In this document: piece after piece, positions 34,012 to 44,219 of the stretch | Position numbering within the stretch: position 1 is the stretch's first letter | How the letters are laid out: every line of letters starts with the position of its first letter | From: Isoetes taiwanensis | Lineage: Eukaryota > Streptophyta > Lycopodiopsida > Isoetales > Isoetaceae | Direction: 5' to 3' | Length of the DNA stretch: 64,000 nucleotides | NCBI GenBank assembly: GCA_021234155.1 | Contig: JAJEKV010000002.1 | Span: forward strand, 28,386,262-28,450,261 | Notes under the pieces: model-generated | What the model saw: the letters and a program-made list of their open reading frames with translations, nothing else | What the model was told of the DNA's origin: nothing | The model's database searches: none | Translations under genes and position numbers: made by a program

Positions 34012-34655
34012 ATGTCACAAATTTATGTCCGCAATTTAGTTCTGTTGACAATTTCAAGAACCTTCTCCAACCTAATGCTTTAGTCATAATGTTAGCTAAT
34101 TGATCTTCTGATTTGATATATCTCAGCTGAATGAATCCTTTATTTACCATGTCTCTTATAAAATGCATCTCCATTTCAATATGTTTTGTTCTCTCGTGTA
34201 GAACAGGATTCTTTGCCATAGCTATGCAACTCTGGTTATCACAAAATAATACTGTGCTCTCTTCTTGCTTTATTCCCAATTCATTCAAGAATCTTCTAGA
34301 CCATATGATATCTTTTGCAGCTAGAGTAGTTGCATTATATTCTGAATCTGCTGTTGAAAGTGCTATTGAAGATTGTTTTTTACTCCTCCAACTTTGGTGC
34401 ACCTCCCAACATTAAAATATAACCTGAAGTGGACTTACGTTCATCCAAATCACCACACCAATCTGCATCACTATAACATTTCAAATTTAAATCATTTGAG
34501 CAGTAAACAATCCCTGTATCTTTTGTTCCTTTCAAGAATCTTAAAACCTTTTTAGCTGCCAGCCAATGTTCAAGCCCTGGGTTATTGTTATACCTACTCA
34601 ATACATTTACTATAAATGCAATATCTGGCCTTGTGTTGTTAGCAATAAACAGCAA
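34010..34655 (-). pseudogene. copia RNase H
   Basis: LFIANNTRPDIAFIVNVLSR, LRFLKGTKDTGIVY, YSDADWCGDLDERKSTSGYI, SSIALSTADSEYNA and ENPVLHERTKHIE-type (KNPVLHERTKHIEMEMHFIR) motifs identify the copia C-terminal region. The frame breaks near 34,390. Confidence 0.9.
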
Positions 34656-34795
34656 ACTTCCAACTAACTGCCTCTATGGCACTTTACTCATTTTCTCCTT
34701 TTCTTTCTCATCTTCTGGGCATAATTTCTTTGACAATTTGCTTCCAGCCAGTATTGGAGCTCTTACTGCATTATATTCTTTCATACTGAATTTTT

Positions 34796-35560
34796 CTAAA
34801 ACAGAATCAATATACTTACTTTATTCAATGAGATCCTTCTGTTTGTTCTGTCCCTTTTTACTTGAATACCCAAGAATTGTGACAGTTCTCCCATGTCTGT
34901 CACTTTGTATCTGCTATTGAGCATTTCTTTCCAATTAACCAGAAACTCTGAGTTGTTAGAAGCCAAAATATAGTCATCCACATATACTGCCATTATGCAA
35001 AAATCATTTCCCCTTTTTAGTATGTAAACATTGCCATCATTATCAAGCTTTGTAAAACTTTGTTCTTTCAGAAAATTATCAATGCAAAAATACCATTGTC
35101 TTGGAGACTGCTTCAAACCATGGACTGCCTTTTTCAATCTCCATACTTTTCCTTTGCCTGCTTCAAATCCTTGAGCTTGTCTCATGTAAACTTCTTCTTC
35201 TAGATCTGCATTAAGGAAGGCAGTACAAACATCCATGTGATGTAAATCAAGATCTAAAGCATTTGAGATAGCAATTATCATTCTAATACTTGCTAATTTT
35301 ACCACAGGTGAATATGTTTCATCAAAGTCAATCCCCTTCCTTTATGAATATCCTTGAGCAACTAGCCTTGCTTTATACTTTGGACTCCCATCTGCATTTA
35401 TTTTGATTTTATATGCCCATTTATTTCCTATAGGAATTTTCCCCTTTGGTAAATCCACCAATTCATAAGTAGATGTTCTGTCAAATGATTTCATTTCTTC
35501 TGCCATTGCTTCTTTCCAATTTTCACAGTCTAAAGAATTAATTGCCTCCTCAAAGCTTTC
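34796..35560 (-). pseudogene. copia reverse transcriptase
   Basis: Reads LDLHHMDVCTAFLNADLEEE, VYMRQAQGFE, WRLKKAVHGLKQSPRQWY and the catalytic AVYVDDYILAS (YVDD). The segment upstream of 35,305 continues in another frame to about 35,560. Frameshifts near 34,800 and 35,320 break it. Confidence 0.9.
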
Positions 35561-35663
35561 GGGTGTTCATGATTATAAGACCATGTTAACTTCTTCTACA
35601 TTTTCTTTTTGCAATTGCAGTCTGTTACTTCTTCCATTTTCTTTTCTGTCAAATTTTTGTAGA

Positions 35664-36650
35664 TCAATGTTCAATGTTGACCTCTTCTTGAAGTCTCTCC
35701 CCTTCATTTTTCCTTTTTCTTAACAATTCATTAGGTTTACTGCTTTCTTCAGATTCAAGTTTTTCCCTTGATTCTTGTTCATCATTATTATCTTCAATAC
35801 TGTCATCATCAGAATCCATGTCTCCTGAAGCATCCTGAGATTCATTTTCTTCTATTTTTGTGCTTGTATCTTCAAGTTTCTTTGCTTTAGTAGGTCTGTC
35901 ATCTTTTCTTGTAACCACATCTTCCAGCAATGGTCTATACAGGGTATTTTCAACAAATGTCACATCTTTGCTTACCATTACTCTCTTTTTGAGTGGATCA
36001 TACATTCTGTAACCCTTTAAGTGAGTGTCATAACCTACTAAATAGGTTATAATCGATCTGTCATCCAACTTTTGCCTTAGTTCTTGAGGGATATGTGTAT
36101 ATCCAAGGCAGCCATATGCTCTAAATTTTTCATAGCTTGGGTTTTTCCTGAACAAGCAAACTCTGGATTTTTCCCTTCTAAGCTTTTAGATGGCAATATA
36201 TTCTGTAGTAATACATCACTCTTAACTGCTTCTTCCCAAAGAAAATTGGGTAAGCCAACATGCTTTAGCATAGATCTAGCAGCATTTAGAATTGTCTTGT
36301 TTTTTCTTTCTGCTACCCCATTTTGTTGAGGTATATGACTGCATGTATATTGTCTTTTGATGCCCTTTTCCATGCAATATCTAACAAATTTGCCAGACAT
36401 ATACTCTTCTCCTCGATCTGACCTGATACATTTTATCCTTTTTCCTGTTTCACATTCTACTTCTGCTGAAAATGCTTTGAAAGCTTCAAATGCCTGATCC
36501 TTTGTATTTAGACAATAAAATTTTGTTTTTCTACTGAAATCACTCTACAAATGTTATAAAATATCTTTTCCCAGTTATGCCTCTTACATTTAGGGGTCCA
36601 CAGAGGTCAGTATGTATTAGCTCTAAAATATCTTTTGCTTTCCCCTTTGC
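35664..36650 (-). pseudogene. copia integrase core and C-terminal region
   Basis: Shows DILELIHTDLCGPL (36,600), FVRYCMEKGIKRQYTCSHIP, QQNGVAERKNKTILNAARSM, AYGCLGYTHIPQELRQKLDD and an acidic linker (QDASGDMDSDDDSIEDNND) before RT. Frameshifts near 36,100 and 36,450. The SINE-like unit at 36,665-36,867 separates it from the pre-integrase domain. Confidence 0.88.
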
Positions 36651-36664
36651 GTACATGACTTGGC

Positions 36665-36867
36665 CTTATACATACTTGAGGCCCTCAGTAGTCATTATCT
36701 CCGCTTGTCTAGTATCATCATTACTGCAAAGGTTTTTCCCTTGAAAACCTTTCGAGGCAGGGGTTTTTTAATCCTAGTAGTAATGATTGTACTAGCCCAT
36801 TGTATGGGTCCCATGACCTATTGGTCTCCGTGGACGTTAAAAAATCTATTCTATTCTATTCTATTCC
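36665..36867 (+). mobile_element. SINE-like insertion in copia integrase
   Basis: A unit ending GGTCTCCGTGGACGTTAAAAAA followed by (TCTAT)n interrupts the copia coding region. Its 3' part (GGTCCCATGACC...CCGTGGACGT) recurs inverted at 38,219-38,250. A microsatellite tail after a short A run is typical of plant SINEs. Its 5' limit and Pol III boxes are not certain. Confidence 0.5.
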
Positions 36868-37440
36868 TTGGAGAAAGGTAGCCTCGAATGTTTTCCAAGC
36901 ATACAACCTCTGCAAGTATGATTTTCTGTTTTTCTATCATCTGACTCTATTAAACCTTGCTTTATCATAAATTCAACATATTTCACATTTGTATGCCCAA
37001 GCCTTTCATGCCATAATGCTATGTTTGGTGCCAAAGTCAAATTAATACTTCCAATGGATTGAGAACTTATGCCAAAAAGATTTCCAACTCTTCTTCCCAA
37101 AAACTTTAATTTATTTCCTTCAAAAATCTTGCAATGAAATCTTTCAAATACAACCTTTAATCCCATATCAACCAGTTGTGATATAGAGATCAAGTTTCTA
37201 ACCAGACTAGGTACATACAACACATTCTGCAAATTCACTATTCTACCATTCAAATCGAACAACTCCAGAATTCCAACATCCTCTATTTTTTGCAAGTCTC
37301 CATTTCCAACTTGTATATGTCCACCTTGATTTCCTTTCTTTTCCTTCAAGATTTTTGGGCTGCATGCAATGGACTTTTCTGCTCCACTATCTAATATCAG
37401 AAAATCATTGTCAGCAAGTCTCTTATGACTAGCAATAAAT
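36861..37440 (-). pseudogene. copia protease and GAG-pre-integrase domain
   Basis: The active-site region reads FLILDSGAEKSIACS (37,400), followed by GILELFDLNGRIVNLQNVLY, PSLVRNLISISQLVDMG and the zinc-binding HERLGHTN...CRGCMLGKHSRLPF. The frame is then cut by the SINE-like insertion. Confidence 0.85.
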
Positions 37441-37717
37441 GCTGAATCCTTGCCTCATCTTCTTCTTCTCCTGTGTCATCTTCAAGATGAACCTCTTCAG
37501 TTTCTTCATTAGAAGAACCACTTCCTTCTTCTGCAATAGCCATTCCTCTACTTGCAGTACTTCTTATATTATTGTTCCCCTCAATAGGCTCAATCAATTC
37601 CCACAGCCCGTCTACTTGTAACACATGCTTGACTTTCTCCCTCCACACCTGGAACCCTGAATCTCTCTTGAACACATCTATTGCATTCAGCAATCCTGCA
37701 CCAAATCTACTGGCCAT
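37397..37717 (-). pseudogene. copia gag, internally deleted
   Basis: The ORF begins MASRFGAGLLNAIDVFKRDS, FQVWREKVKHVL, normal for a copia gag N-terminus, but after about 55 residues it passes into an acidic linker (EETEEVHLEDDTGEEEDEAR) and reaches the protease within about 100 residues. Most of the capsid and the CCHC knuckle are missing, so this copy could only move with help. Confidence 0.75.
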
Positions 37718-37731
37718 TCTATCTTAACCCT

Positions 37732-37744
37732 GCTCTGATACCAA
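37732..37744 (-). promoter_or_regulatory. copia primer-binding site, tRNA-iMet
   Basis: The minus strand reads TTGGTATCAGAGC directly after the 5' LTR, complementary to the 3' end of initiator Met tRNA. Confidence 0.95.
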
Positions 37745-38161
37745 TGTAAGAAATTCAGAGTCAAGAATTAAAAACAAATATTCACTTAGAACAATGCAAC
37801 CATTGTCACACAACAATTCATTATTTCATAAAGACATTAATTCTTAATGTCTAAATAACACCTCATATCTCATCAGTTTCTTTGATCAATCCAAATCCTT
37901 TGGTATAGGCACATTGGTAAATTCAACTTAGCATATCATACAAAAAAGCATTGGCTCAAATAATGAACCTTTGTTCATTTAGAACTATACTGTAGCAATA
38001 TAAATTCAACTTACAAACCCTTATGATCTTCGATCTTTCCTCGGTTAGGAATCAACCTTAGATTATTTCTCTGTCTTCTCAACTAACTATGTACAGATAT
38101 TATCTGTGGTCTTCTACTGTATGCAATTAATGATAATCAAATTTTGACATGAACTCCAACA
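37745..38161 (-). repeat. copia 5' LTR (417 bp), complete
   Basis: It begins TGTAAG and ends CCAACA on the plus strand (TGTTGG...CTTACA in element orientation). It differs from the left LTR by few substitutions, so the element is fairly young. Confidence 0.92.
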
Positions 38162-38166
38162 AATAG

Positions 38167-38260
38167 ACAGGTAGGCAAGTAAGTAGGTAGGTAGATAAGT
38201 AGGTAGGTAGGTTTTTTTACATCCACGGAGGCCAAATTGGCCATGGGACCTAAACAACAG
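38167..38260 (-). mobile_element. SINE-like 3' end with GTAG microsatellite tail
   Basis: A (GTAG)n run, seven T and ACATCCACGGAGGCCAAATT, GGCCATGGGACC. On the minus strand this is the same 3' end as at 36,807-36,840, with a different tail repeat. The copia element landed in its microsatellite tail, since similar GATAG repeats flank 28,175-28,189. Confidence 0.5.
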
Positions 38261-38389
38261 AAGGGGCAGGGAAGCCTAGACGTACAAAAGAAGATAATGC
38301 TAATGGCAATGGTAATTTTGTACTATTTAAAGTATCTAGACACGGCCAATTCAAAGATTGGATGGCCATTGATCTAGAATGACTACTGT

Positions 38390-38960
38390 GCCTCTTCTGC
38401 CGCCTATCTTATACAAGCTGGTAACTTGGATGCAAAATTAAATACAGATTGTACCTCTCTGATTTCAAAGAATAAAGATCCAAATGCCATCAATGATTGG
38501 CGTCCCATCTGCTTTTGTCTGCATTCTATTAAATAATAGCAAGGGCCCTGGCAATCAGGATTTCTCCTTGGGAGGAGTATCCCAAATAATGTTGCAGCTG
38601 CTTTCTAAGGTTTAATTGGGCTAGAAAAACAAAACAAAAAGTGGCCTATATCAAGCTAGATTTTACTAAAGCATATGATGGTATCACATGGAGGTGTTTG
38701 GATAAAATGCTGTTAAAGTTGGAATGTGGTGAAGCTTACACAAAAAATGTTAAGAAGTTACTGTATTTTGTACGTGCATCAGCTTTAATCCATGAAGAAT
38801 CCTCCCCTATTCTTGAAATGCATCAAGCAAGGGTGCCCACTACCATCATTTCTATTCAATAACGTTGCAGAATCATTCTCGCAAATCTTCAAGCTTCAAT
38901 AGAAGGATTATAGATGTGGGATGGTTCACAAGAAGTTTATAATCAGTATGTGGATGATTC
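38390..38960 (+). pseudogene. LINE reverse transcriptase fragment
   Basis: Reads DPNAINDWRPI (38,480), AYIKLDFTKAYDGITWRCLD (38,643-38,700), VRASALIHEESSP and a damaged active site region (NQYVDDSFLQF near 38,940). Only the RT middle is present, with several stops. The following 38,990-39,800 has no recognisable gene. Confidence 0.75.
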
Positions 38961-39808
38961 TTTTCTACAATTCATGACATCAGCATTATATGGTTTTTGC
39001 ATACAAATACTTCCCAAAACCATACCAAATCTTATGTAATATCTAATCTCTTCTCCAATTGTGGAAGTGGGATAACATGTTCGATAAGGCATGAATTCTA
39101 ATAAACAGATGTATCACATGATCACCCAAAATAAAAATAAAAAAAGACCACTATGGAATAGACTTATCACATGGTTGCCCAGAATAGAAATTGAAGGTAG
39201 ACCACTACGGACCACGATAATTTAATCTTCTAGCACCTGACACATCTTTCTGTCACCCCTCCCTGGAGCATGAAGCATGCAGTTGATAACCACCTGCTTT
39301 GCTAAAGGCATTCGTGAGTACTAGCGACTCTACTACATAGATAATGAGGCCATCATTGAAACCTTCCATTTCATTGGTTTGAGCTTTTTATTGCACAAGG
39401 CATGTAAAACAGTTAATCTGCGACTGCAATCTAGAAAAGATAACTAACCTTTTTGAGACCAAAACTTCCATAAGATGTCTAAGAGCCTATACTCTTATGA
39501 GGTTTTTTAAGCACTGGAGGAGTGTAGAGAACACAAGTTTCTATGTTGAACCTATCTGCAGGAGGAAGGGAATGGAAATGCTTAATAGCGAATATTATGA
39601 AAAGAAGAGAGGTGCAAGACTCCACATTCAACCCTAGCTCGAGATGGATCCTTATTAGCAGAAGCCCGAGGAGGCCAGAGAGGAAATTTCAAGGAGTTTT
39701 TATTTTGTCCCGCCGTCGATACAAATACTAGTAGATCTAACGGCAAAATTTAAAAGTATTTGACGCAGCATAACACGTGGACAAGCTAGAATTGCACCAA
39801 ATACCTCT

Positions 39809-39977
39809 GAGTGCCTTATTTAACAACCACGGTCATGTTTGAACCAACGTGAAATCAAAAAAATCCCTCGGTGTGGCTTTAACATGTCAACACAGAACAA
39901 AAAAATCGTTGAGTGCACAAAAACGCTGTATATTTGTTTTGGTTCAAACATGACAGTGGTTGATAAATAAGGTGCTC
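39809..39977. mobile_element. MITE with 39-bp terminal inverted repeats
   Basis: GAGTGCCTTATTTAACAACC (39,809 onward) and the reverse complement of 39,939-39,977 (GAGCACCTTATTTATCAACC) are inverted arms with four differences over 39 bp. The flanks both contain AAATAC, a possible part of the target duplication. Total length 169 bp, no coding capacity. Confidence 0.75.
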
Positions 39978-40063
39978 GAAATACTTCAGTTAAGACAAGC
40001 TTGCTAATAATAGAGACAGATTGAATTGGTTTTTAAGCAAAAGCCCCCTTTGGATTAAGAGGA

Positions 40064-42136
40064 TTATTCGATCACAATGGGAAAGAATACCTCATTCTGA
40101 AGGTTATATACTTGACATGCAGCAAGAAAGCCCATCCACACAACATCATCAGATTCATAATACATGCCTTGAATCAAATCTCCTGCTTCATCGAGCCAAC
40201 CAACACGACCTAAGAGGTCAACCATGCATGCATAGTGTTCTAATCCTACTGTGATGCCATTGTCGGTGGCCATAGAAACAAAGAAATGATGGCCCTCATC
40301 TTGCTTTCCAGCATGATTGCATGCTGAAAGGAGGTTTATAAATGTCGTTGCATTTGGCTTCACACCATTAAGCTGCATCCGACTAAAGATTTTCATTGCC
40401 TGCATGCCATAGCCATATTGACAATATACAGCCAACATGGTTGTCCATGACACCACATTCTGATCATTCATTATATCAAATACTGCACATGCATCCTTTA
40501 AACAGCCACACTTCCCATACATATGAGAAAGAGCATTGTTCAAAGAGACGTTATTCTTGAAAAATGAGCTGCCAGCTATGTTACTGTGGATAAGTTTGCC
40601 CTGTGGCAGAACATCATAACTAGTGCACACATCTAGGATGCTTAGATATGCCACCCTATCAGGTTGCATACCATCCTCTTGAATTTCCTTGAACAGTTCT
40701 ATGGCTTCCTTAGCATATCCATTTTGTGTGCACGCTGCAATCATGGCAGTCGACAAGATGATGTCTCCATCACGTTTCTCATTGAACAGCAGATAGGCAT
40801 CCTTCAAACTTTGACATTTTCCATACATATTCACAAGGGATGTTCTCACTAAGACATCTGATCTAAGCACCTGCGCTCGCAGAATATTTGCATGGGTTAA
40901 CTTCCCTTCGGACAATGTTATGCAAGAATCAAGCATGCTTATAAATGTAACCTTGGTTGGCTCTGTGTTTTCCACACGCATCTCATGAAACAACAACAAA
41001 GCAGACTTATGCTCACCATTCTGGAAATATGACGCCATCATTGTATTCCATGAAACTGCATTTTTGCGTGGCATCTTTTCAAATACTTCATAACTGTCCT
41101 TCAGGCATCCACATTTGCCATATAGATTGACAAGAGCACTGCCAACTGCTATATTTAACCCTAATCCATAAAGGATAATAGAAGAATGAATGCACTTCCC
41201 TTGTGCTGGAGCACGAATGCTGATACATGCATCAAGAACCGTAAGAAATGTAATTCTGTCAGGTTTTAAACCTTCTCCTATCATTTTCCTGTAAAGATGG
41301 AGAGTATCTGCAATATTTCCGTTGTGCAAATGACATGCAAGCATGGCATTCCATGTGATGATATCTTTCTGCTGTAACAAACTGAAGACCATCCATACAT
41401 CTTCCATGCTGCCACACTTTCCATACATGTTGAGAAGTGTATTTGCAATAAAAGTCTCCCATTCCAATCCACTTTTAATAATTTGAGCATGAATAAGCTT
41501 ACCTTCTGAGAGCACTTCTGGACTGCATGGCGCCTTAAGGACGGCAAGGTACACCACTCTGTCTGCCTTGATGCCTTCCTCCTGCATATGCTGGAAAAAT
41601 AAGAATGCTTTCTTGGCATAACCATTCTGGGCATAAGTTGAGATCATAGCAGTCCATAGAAAAATATTCCTACGGCCCAGTTTGTGAAAAACAGCTTCTG
41701 CATTTTCTACATCTCCACATTTTCCGAACATCTCCACAAGCAATGTACAAAGGAACGTGTTTTTTCCTAGACCATTTTTAATAATTTGATCATAAACTCG
41801 TTTACCCTCACGAAGGGTCCTTTTACTGCCACATTCCCTCAAAAGGGATGCGTAGTTGATTGGATTCGCATAATTTACATGCTGCAATAGTTGCAGACCT
41901 TTATTTTGTATCCCATCCTTTGAATTGGGAGACACGATTATTCTTGAATCATGATCTGAAGAAAATCTTAGCACAGTTATAGACGAATCCTTGCCGAATC
42001 TACAAGAGAAATGATAATTCGGATGACACAAACCTATAGAAATGTTTTGATTTTCAAATCGCCGTTGTTCTTTTACCCCGTAATTGGAATACAGTGTATC
42101 AGTCTGCCCCTGAAAGTGTAGCGCCAGGCATCTCAT
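40064..42136 (-). CDS. PLS-class pentatricopeptide repeat protein
   Basis: A 690-residue ORF without internal stop. After an N-terminal region of about 85 residues (probable organelle targeting by family habit), repeats run from NYASLLRECG to the C-terminus with characteristic pieces: NTLLNMYGKCGSMEDVWMVF, KDIITWNAMLACHLHNGN, GLKPDRITFLTVLDAC, GKCIHSSII, NAVSWNTMMASYFQNGE. PLS proteins bind organellar RNA, mostly for C-to-U editing. The protein ends within the E domain (HYACMVDLLGRVGWLDEAGD, VWMGFLAACQVYN, then FFPIVIE) and has no DYW domain. Seed-free plant members often keep DYW, so this copy may be 3'-truncated by rearrangement. It is the longest intact host-like ORF here and appears intronless. 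Confidence 0.92.
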   Translation of the reverse strand: MRCLALHFQGQTDTLYSNYGVKEQRRFENQNISIGLCHPNYHFSCRFGKDSSITVLRFSSDHDSRIIVSPNSKDGIQNKGLQLLQHVNYANPINYASLLRECGSKRTLREGKRVYDQIIKNGLGKNTFLCTLLVEMFGKCGDVENAEAVFHKLGRRNIFLWTAMISTYAQNGYAKKAFLFFQHMQEEGIKADRVVYLAVLKAPCSPEVLSEGKLIHAQIIKSGLEWETFIANTLLNMYGKCGSMEDVWMVFSLLQQKDIITWNAMLACHLHNGNIADTLHLYRKMIGEGLKPDRITFLTVLDACISIRAPAQGKCIHSSIILYGLGLNIAVGSALVNLYGKCGCLKDSYEVFEKMPRKNAVSWNTMMASYFQNGEHKSALLLFHEMRVENTEPTKVTFISMLDSCITLSEGKLTHANILRAQVLRSDVLVRTSLVNMYGKCQSLKDAYLLFNEKRDGDIILSTAMIAACTQNGYAKEAIELFKEIQEDGMQPDRVAYLSILDVCTSYDVLPQGKLIHSNIAGSSFFKNNVSLNNALSHMYGKCGCLKDACAVFDIMNDQNVVSWTTMLAVYCQYGYGMQAMKIFSRMQLNGVKPNATTFINLLSACNHAGKQDEGHHFFVSMATDNGITVGLEHYACMVDLLGRVGWLDEAGDLIQGMYYESDDVVWMGFLAACQVYNLQNEVFFPIVIE

Positions 42137-42428
42137 TATCTTCCCCTCCCTTGCCTCATTATTATTTCAATTGCACTAGTTTTCGTTGGATTGCACTTTG
42201 AAGCCCAGTAGGGTAGTAGGGTTTCCACTTAAATTTGAAGACTGGTGTTGGATGGCAATCTCGTCAAGATGCCATTCATTTGAAGGTTAAAATTTTTCTT
42301 AGCCATTCGTTAAAGCTGCAATAAACAAGCACATCTTCGATACAAAAGCAAAAACACTTCATCATATATATTTCACATATTAAGCTTAAAGGCCTTCATA
42401 TTAGTATTTAAAGTAATTAGCCCAAACT

Positions 42429-43010
42429 TTACAATAGCACCATGCGGCGTTGCTTATGATCCATCCAATTAACATAGACCATATCATAGTCTGCATCTGC
42501 CACGTCATGCGACGATAACGATAAGAACATCAACATTTCAAGAGTTTTCAGTTTCAAAGATTCTCGGTCATCATTCTTTATCAAGTTTTGCCTTTGGAAT
42601 CCACGTTCATATTCTACAGAAGATGCTGGTAGAACTAGAAATGCTTGCCATAACTTCATCACATCATCATAGACATCGAAATAGAAATCACACTCTACGA
42701 ACATTTCATGTTCTTATGACTTTGCTATAAATGAATATGCTTGCCCTTTGCACTTTTCAATATCAAGAAATGCACATTTCCCTTTCCCAAAATTGTTGCA
42801 TAAAGTGCTAGTCCACTTATCTATTTGATCTTCTATTTCCTTCGAATCCATAGGATATTCATCTGTGGAGAATAACTTTGTGCTTGCTAACAAATCTTCC
42901 CCTCCATTATTAAATCTTTGCTTCAAACATCATATGACTTTCATCACAAATTCTTGACCAACTTTGACACACGATACGATTGTGTCTCCAAATGTAGGTG
43001 TATCAAAGGA
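42429..43010 (-). pseudogene. hAT transposase C-terminal fragment
   Basis: LVLPASSVEYERGFQRQNLI and KLKTLEMLMFLSLS match the hAT C-terminal dimerisation domain (consensus LP-x-SS-x-x-x-ERGFS-x-x-N-x-I). The adjacent upstream frame (42,714-42,926; LASTKLFSTDEYPMDSKEIE) is probably continuous with it after one stop. The N-terminal part and DDE core are absent. Confidence 0.75.
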
Positions 43011-43650
43011 AACCATGTAACTAGTAAGCAATAAAATATATAACTACGAAGTGACAATACAAAACGAACATTTACTATCAAAAGAATTCATACATACCTA
43101 TGATGAAAACCTCCATCATCCTTATAAACCAAGTGGCCTTGATGCTCTTGAACCATCGCTAAGAATTCAGTGGTACGCTTGGCACATCTTCCAAATTCAA
43201 TTAGGAAAAGACCAGTTGGGGATCTTATTTCATCCTTGTCTTTCAGAAATACATGTATATCAATAATGAAATGAGTTGTGACAAAGAAAAACTATAAAAA
43301 TATATACTAGAAATTTTTTTATTTTTTTTAAGCTTGCCATTCATTGAAGGGTGACATTTGCGAAAGCCGTTGAAGTTGAATGGCATTTTTTCCTCTTGCC
43401 ATTCATTTGCATGGCTGAAAAAAAGAGTACCGTTCTTTGAAGGGCCAAAGGCCTCTTGAATAGCATTGCAATATTCAAATTTAAGGCTTTGGAAGGATCG
43501 GGATTAAAAATTGCCTCGAACACGGGTGAAATTTCAGGGTCCCATTTTTTCATCATTGGAGAAAAAGCTTCCTATCAAGTTTTGCAACTACAATCTAGTC
43601 TATATGGAATATGGATACCATGTAGAGTTAGTCAAAATAACATAAAAAGT
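43011..43650. other. Decayed DNA near the hAT fragment
   Basis: Phrases GCCATTCATT(T)GAAGG recur at 42,272 and 43,336, which may mark hAT-related ends. Nothing else is recognised. Confidence 0.35.
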
Positions 43651-43654
43651 TAGC

Positions 43655-43722
43655 CTCGTTTTGCTCTATTGTCCAATGATATGCTACCATAGTCTCGTTC
43701 TACTCTATTGTCCGATGATATG
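43655..43722. repeat. 29-bp direct repeat pair
   Basis: CTCGTTTTGCTCTATTGTCC at 43,655-43,683 and CTCGTTCTACTCTATTGTCC at 43,694-43,722 (three differences in 29 bp, both ending GATGATATG-like) lie just left of the 33-bp hairpin. Confidence 0.8.
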
Positions 43723-43725
43723 TAT

Positions 43726-43795
43726 AGGGGAATGGAGGTTGGTCCTTCATTCCCGGTTTTGCAACCGGGAATGAAGGACCAACCTCCATTCCCCT
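43726..43795. repeat. Perfect 33-bp inverted repeat with 4-base loop
   Basis: Arms at 43,726-43,758 and 43,763-43,795 are exact reverse complements, with loop TTGC. The arm starts AGGGGAATGGAGGTTGGTCC. It could be the end of a foldback element, a hairpin RNA locus or a recent palindromic duplication. The region 43,900-44,200 beyond it has no recognised gene. Confidence 0.9.
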
Positions 43796-44219
43796 TACAA
43801 AATAGAAATGGGGGAGTCGTTTCAAGGGGCAATATTGCAGAGTTTCTAAGAGGCTTTTCAGCAAGATTTAAGCAAGATTTTGCAGGTGGGGAAGATTTCT
43901 GAGCAAGATTTTGGAGATTTTTGTAAAAGCAGAGTTTTTCGGCTGAGTCTCTACTTTTGGCTTGCTATCTAACATCCCTTGAATAGCAAACAACAACGAA
44001 AACAACAAAAAACACTAGGGTGCAAAGAACTGCGGAGTTCCAGAACTATTGAGCTCGCATGTATTCTCAAACAGAATTGAAGATCTCCACATATGCAGGA
44101 GACAAAACATTTCCTTCAAGAGTTAAACCCGAACTGCTAGAGCTAGACACCATCTTCAAATTCAATAAAAAATAATTCCAAGTTAAAGTCTGTTTGTTCA
44201 CCACGATCAGAGAAAGCAA

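Larger units (their letters stand above)
28190..38161 (-). mobile_element. Ty1/copia retrotransposon with nested insertions
   Basis: Two LTRs (left split: 28,190-28,362 and 33,786-34,001; right 37,745-38,161) flank a minus-strand copia interior in the order gag remnant, protease, integrase, RT, RNase H. Primer site and polypurine tract are intact. Flanks GATAG (left) and AATAG (right) are a probable 5-bp target duplication with one change. The target was a GTAG/GATA microsatellite. A LINE occupies the left LTR and a SINE-like unit the integrase. Most frames are broken. Confidence 0.92.

Noticed and set aside
41259-41634. Minus-strand ORFs inside the PPR gene
   Set aside because: They overlap the intact 690-codon PPR frame in other phases.
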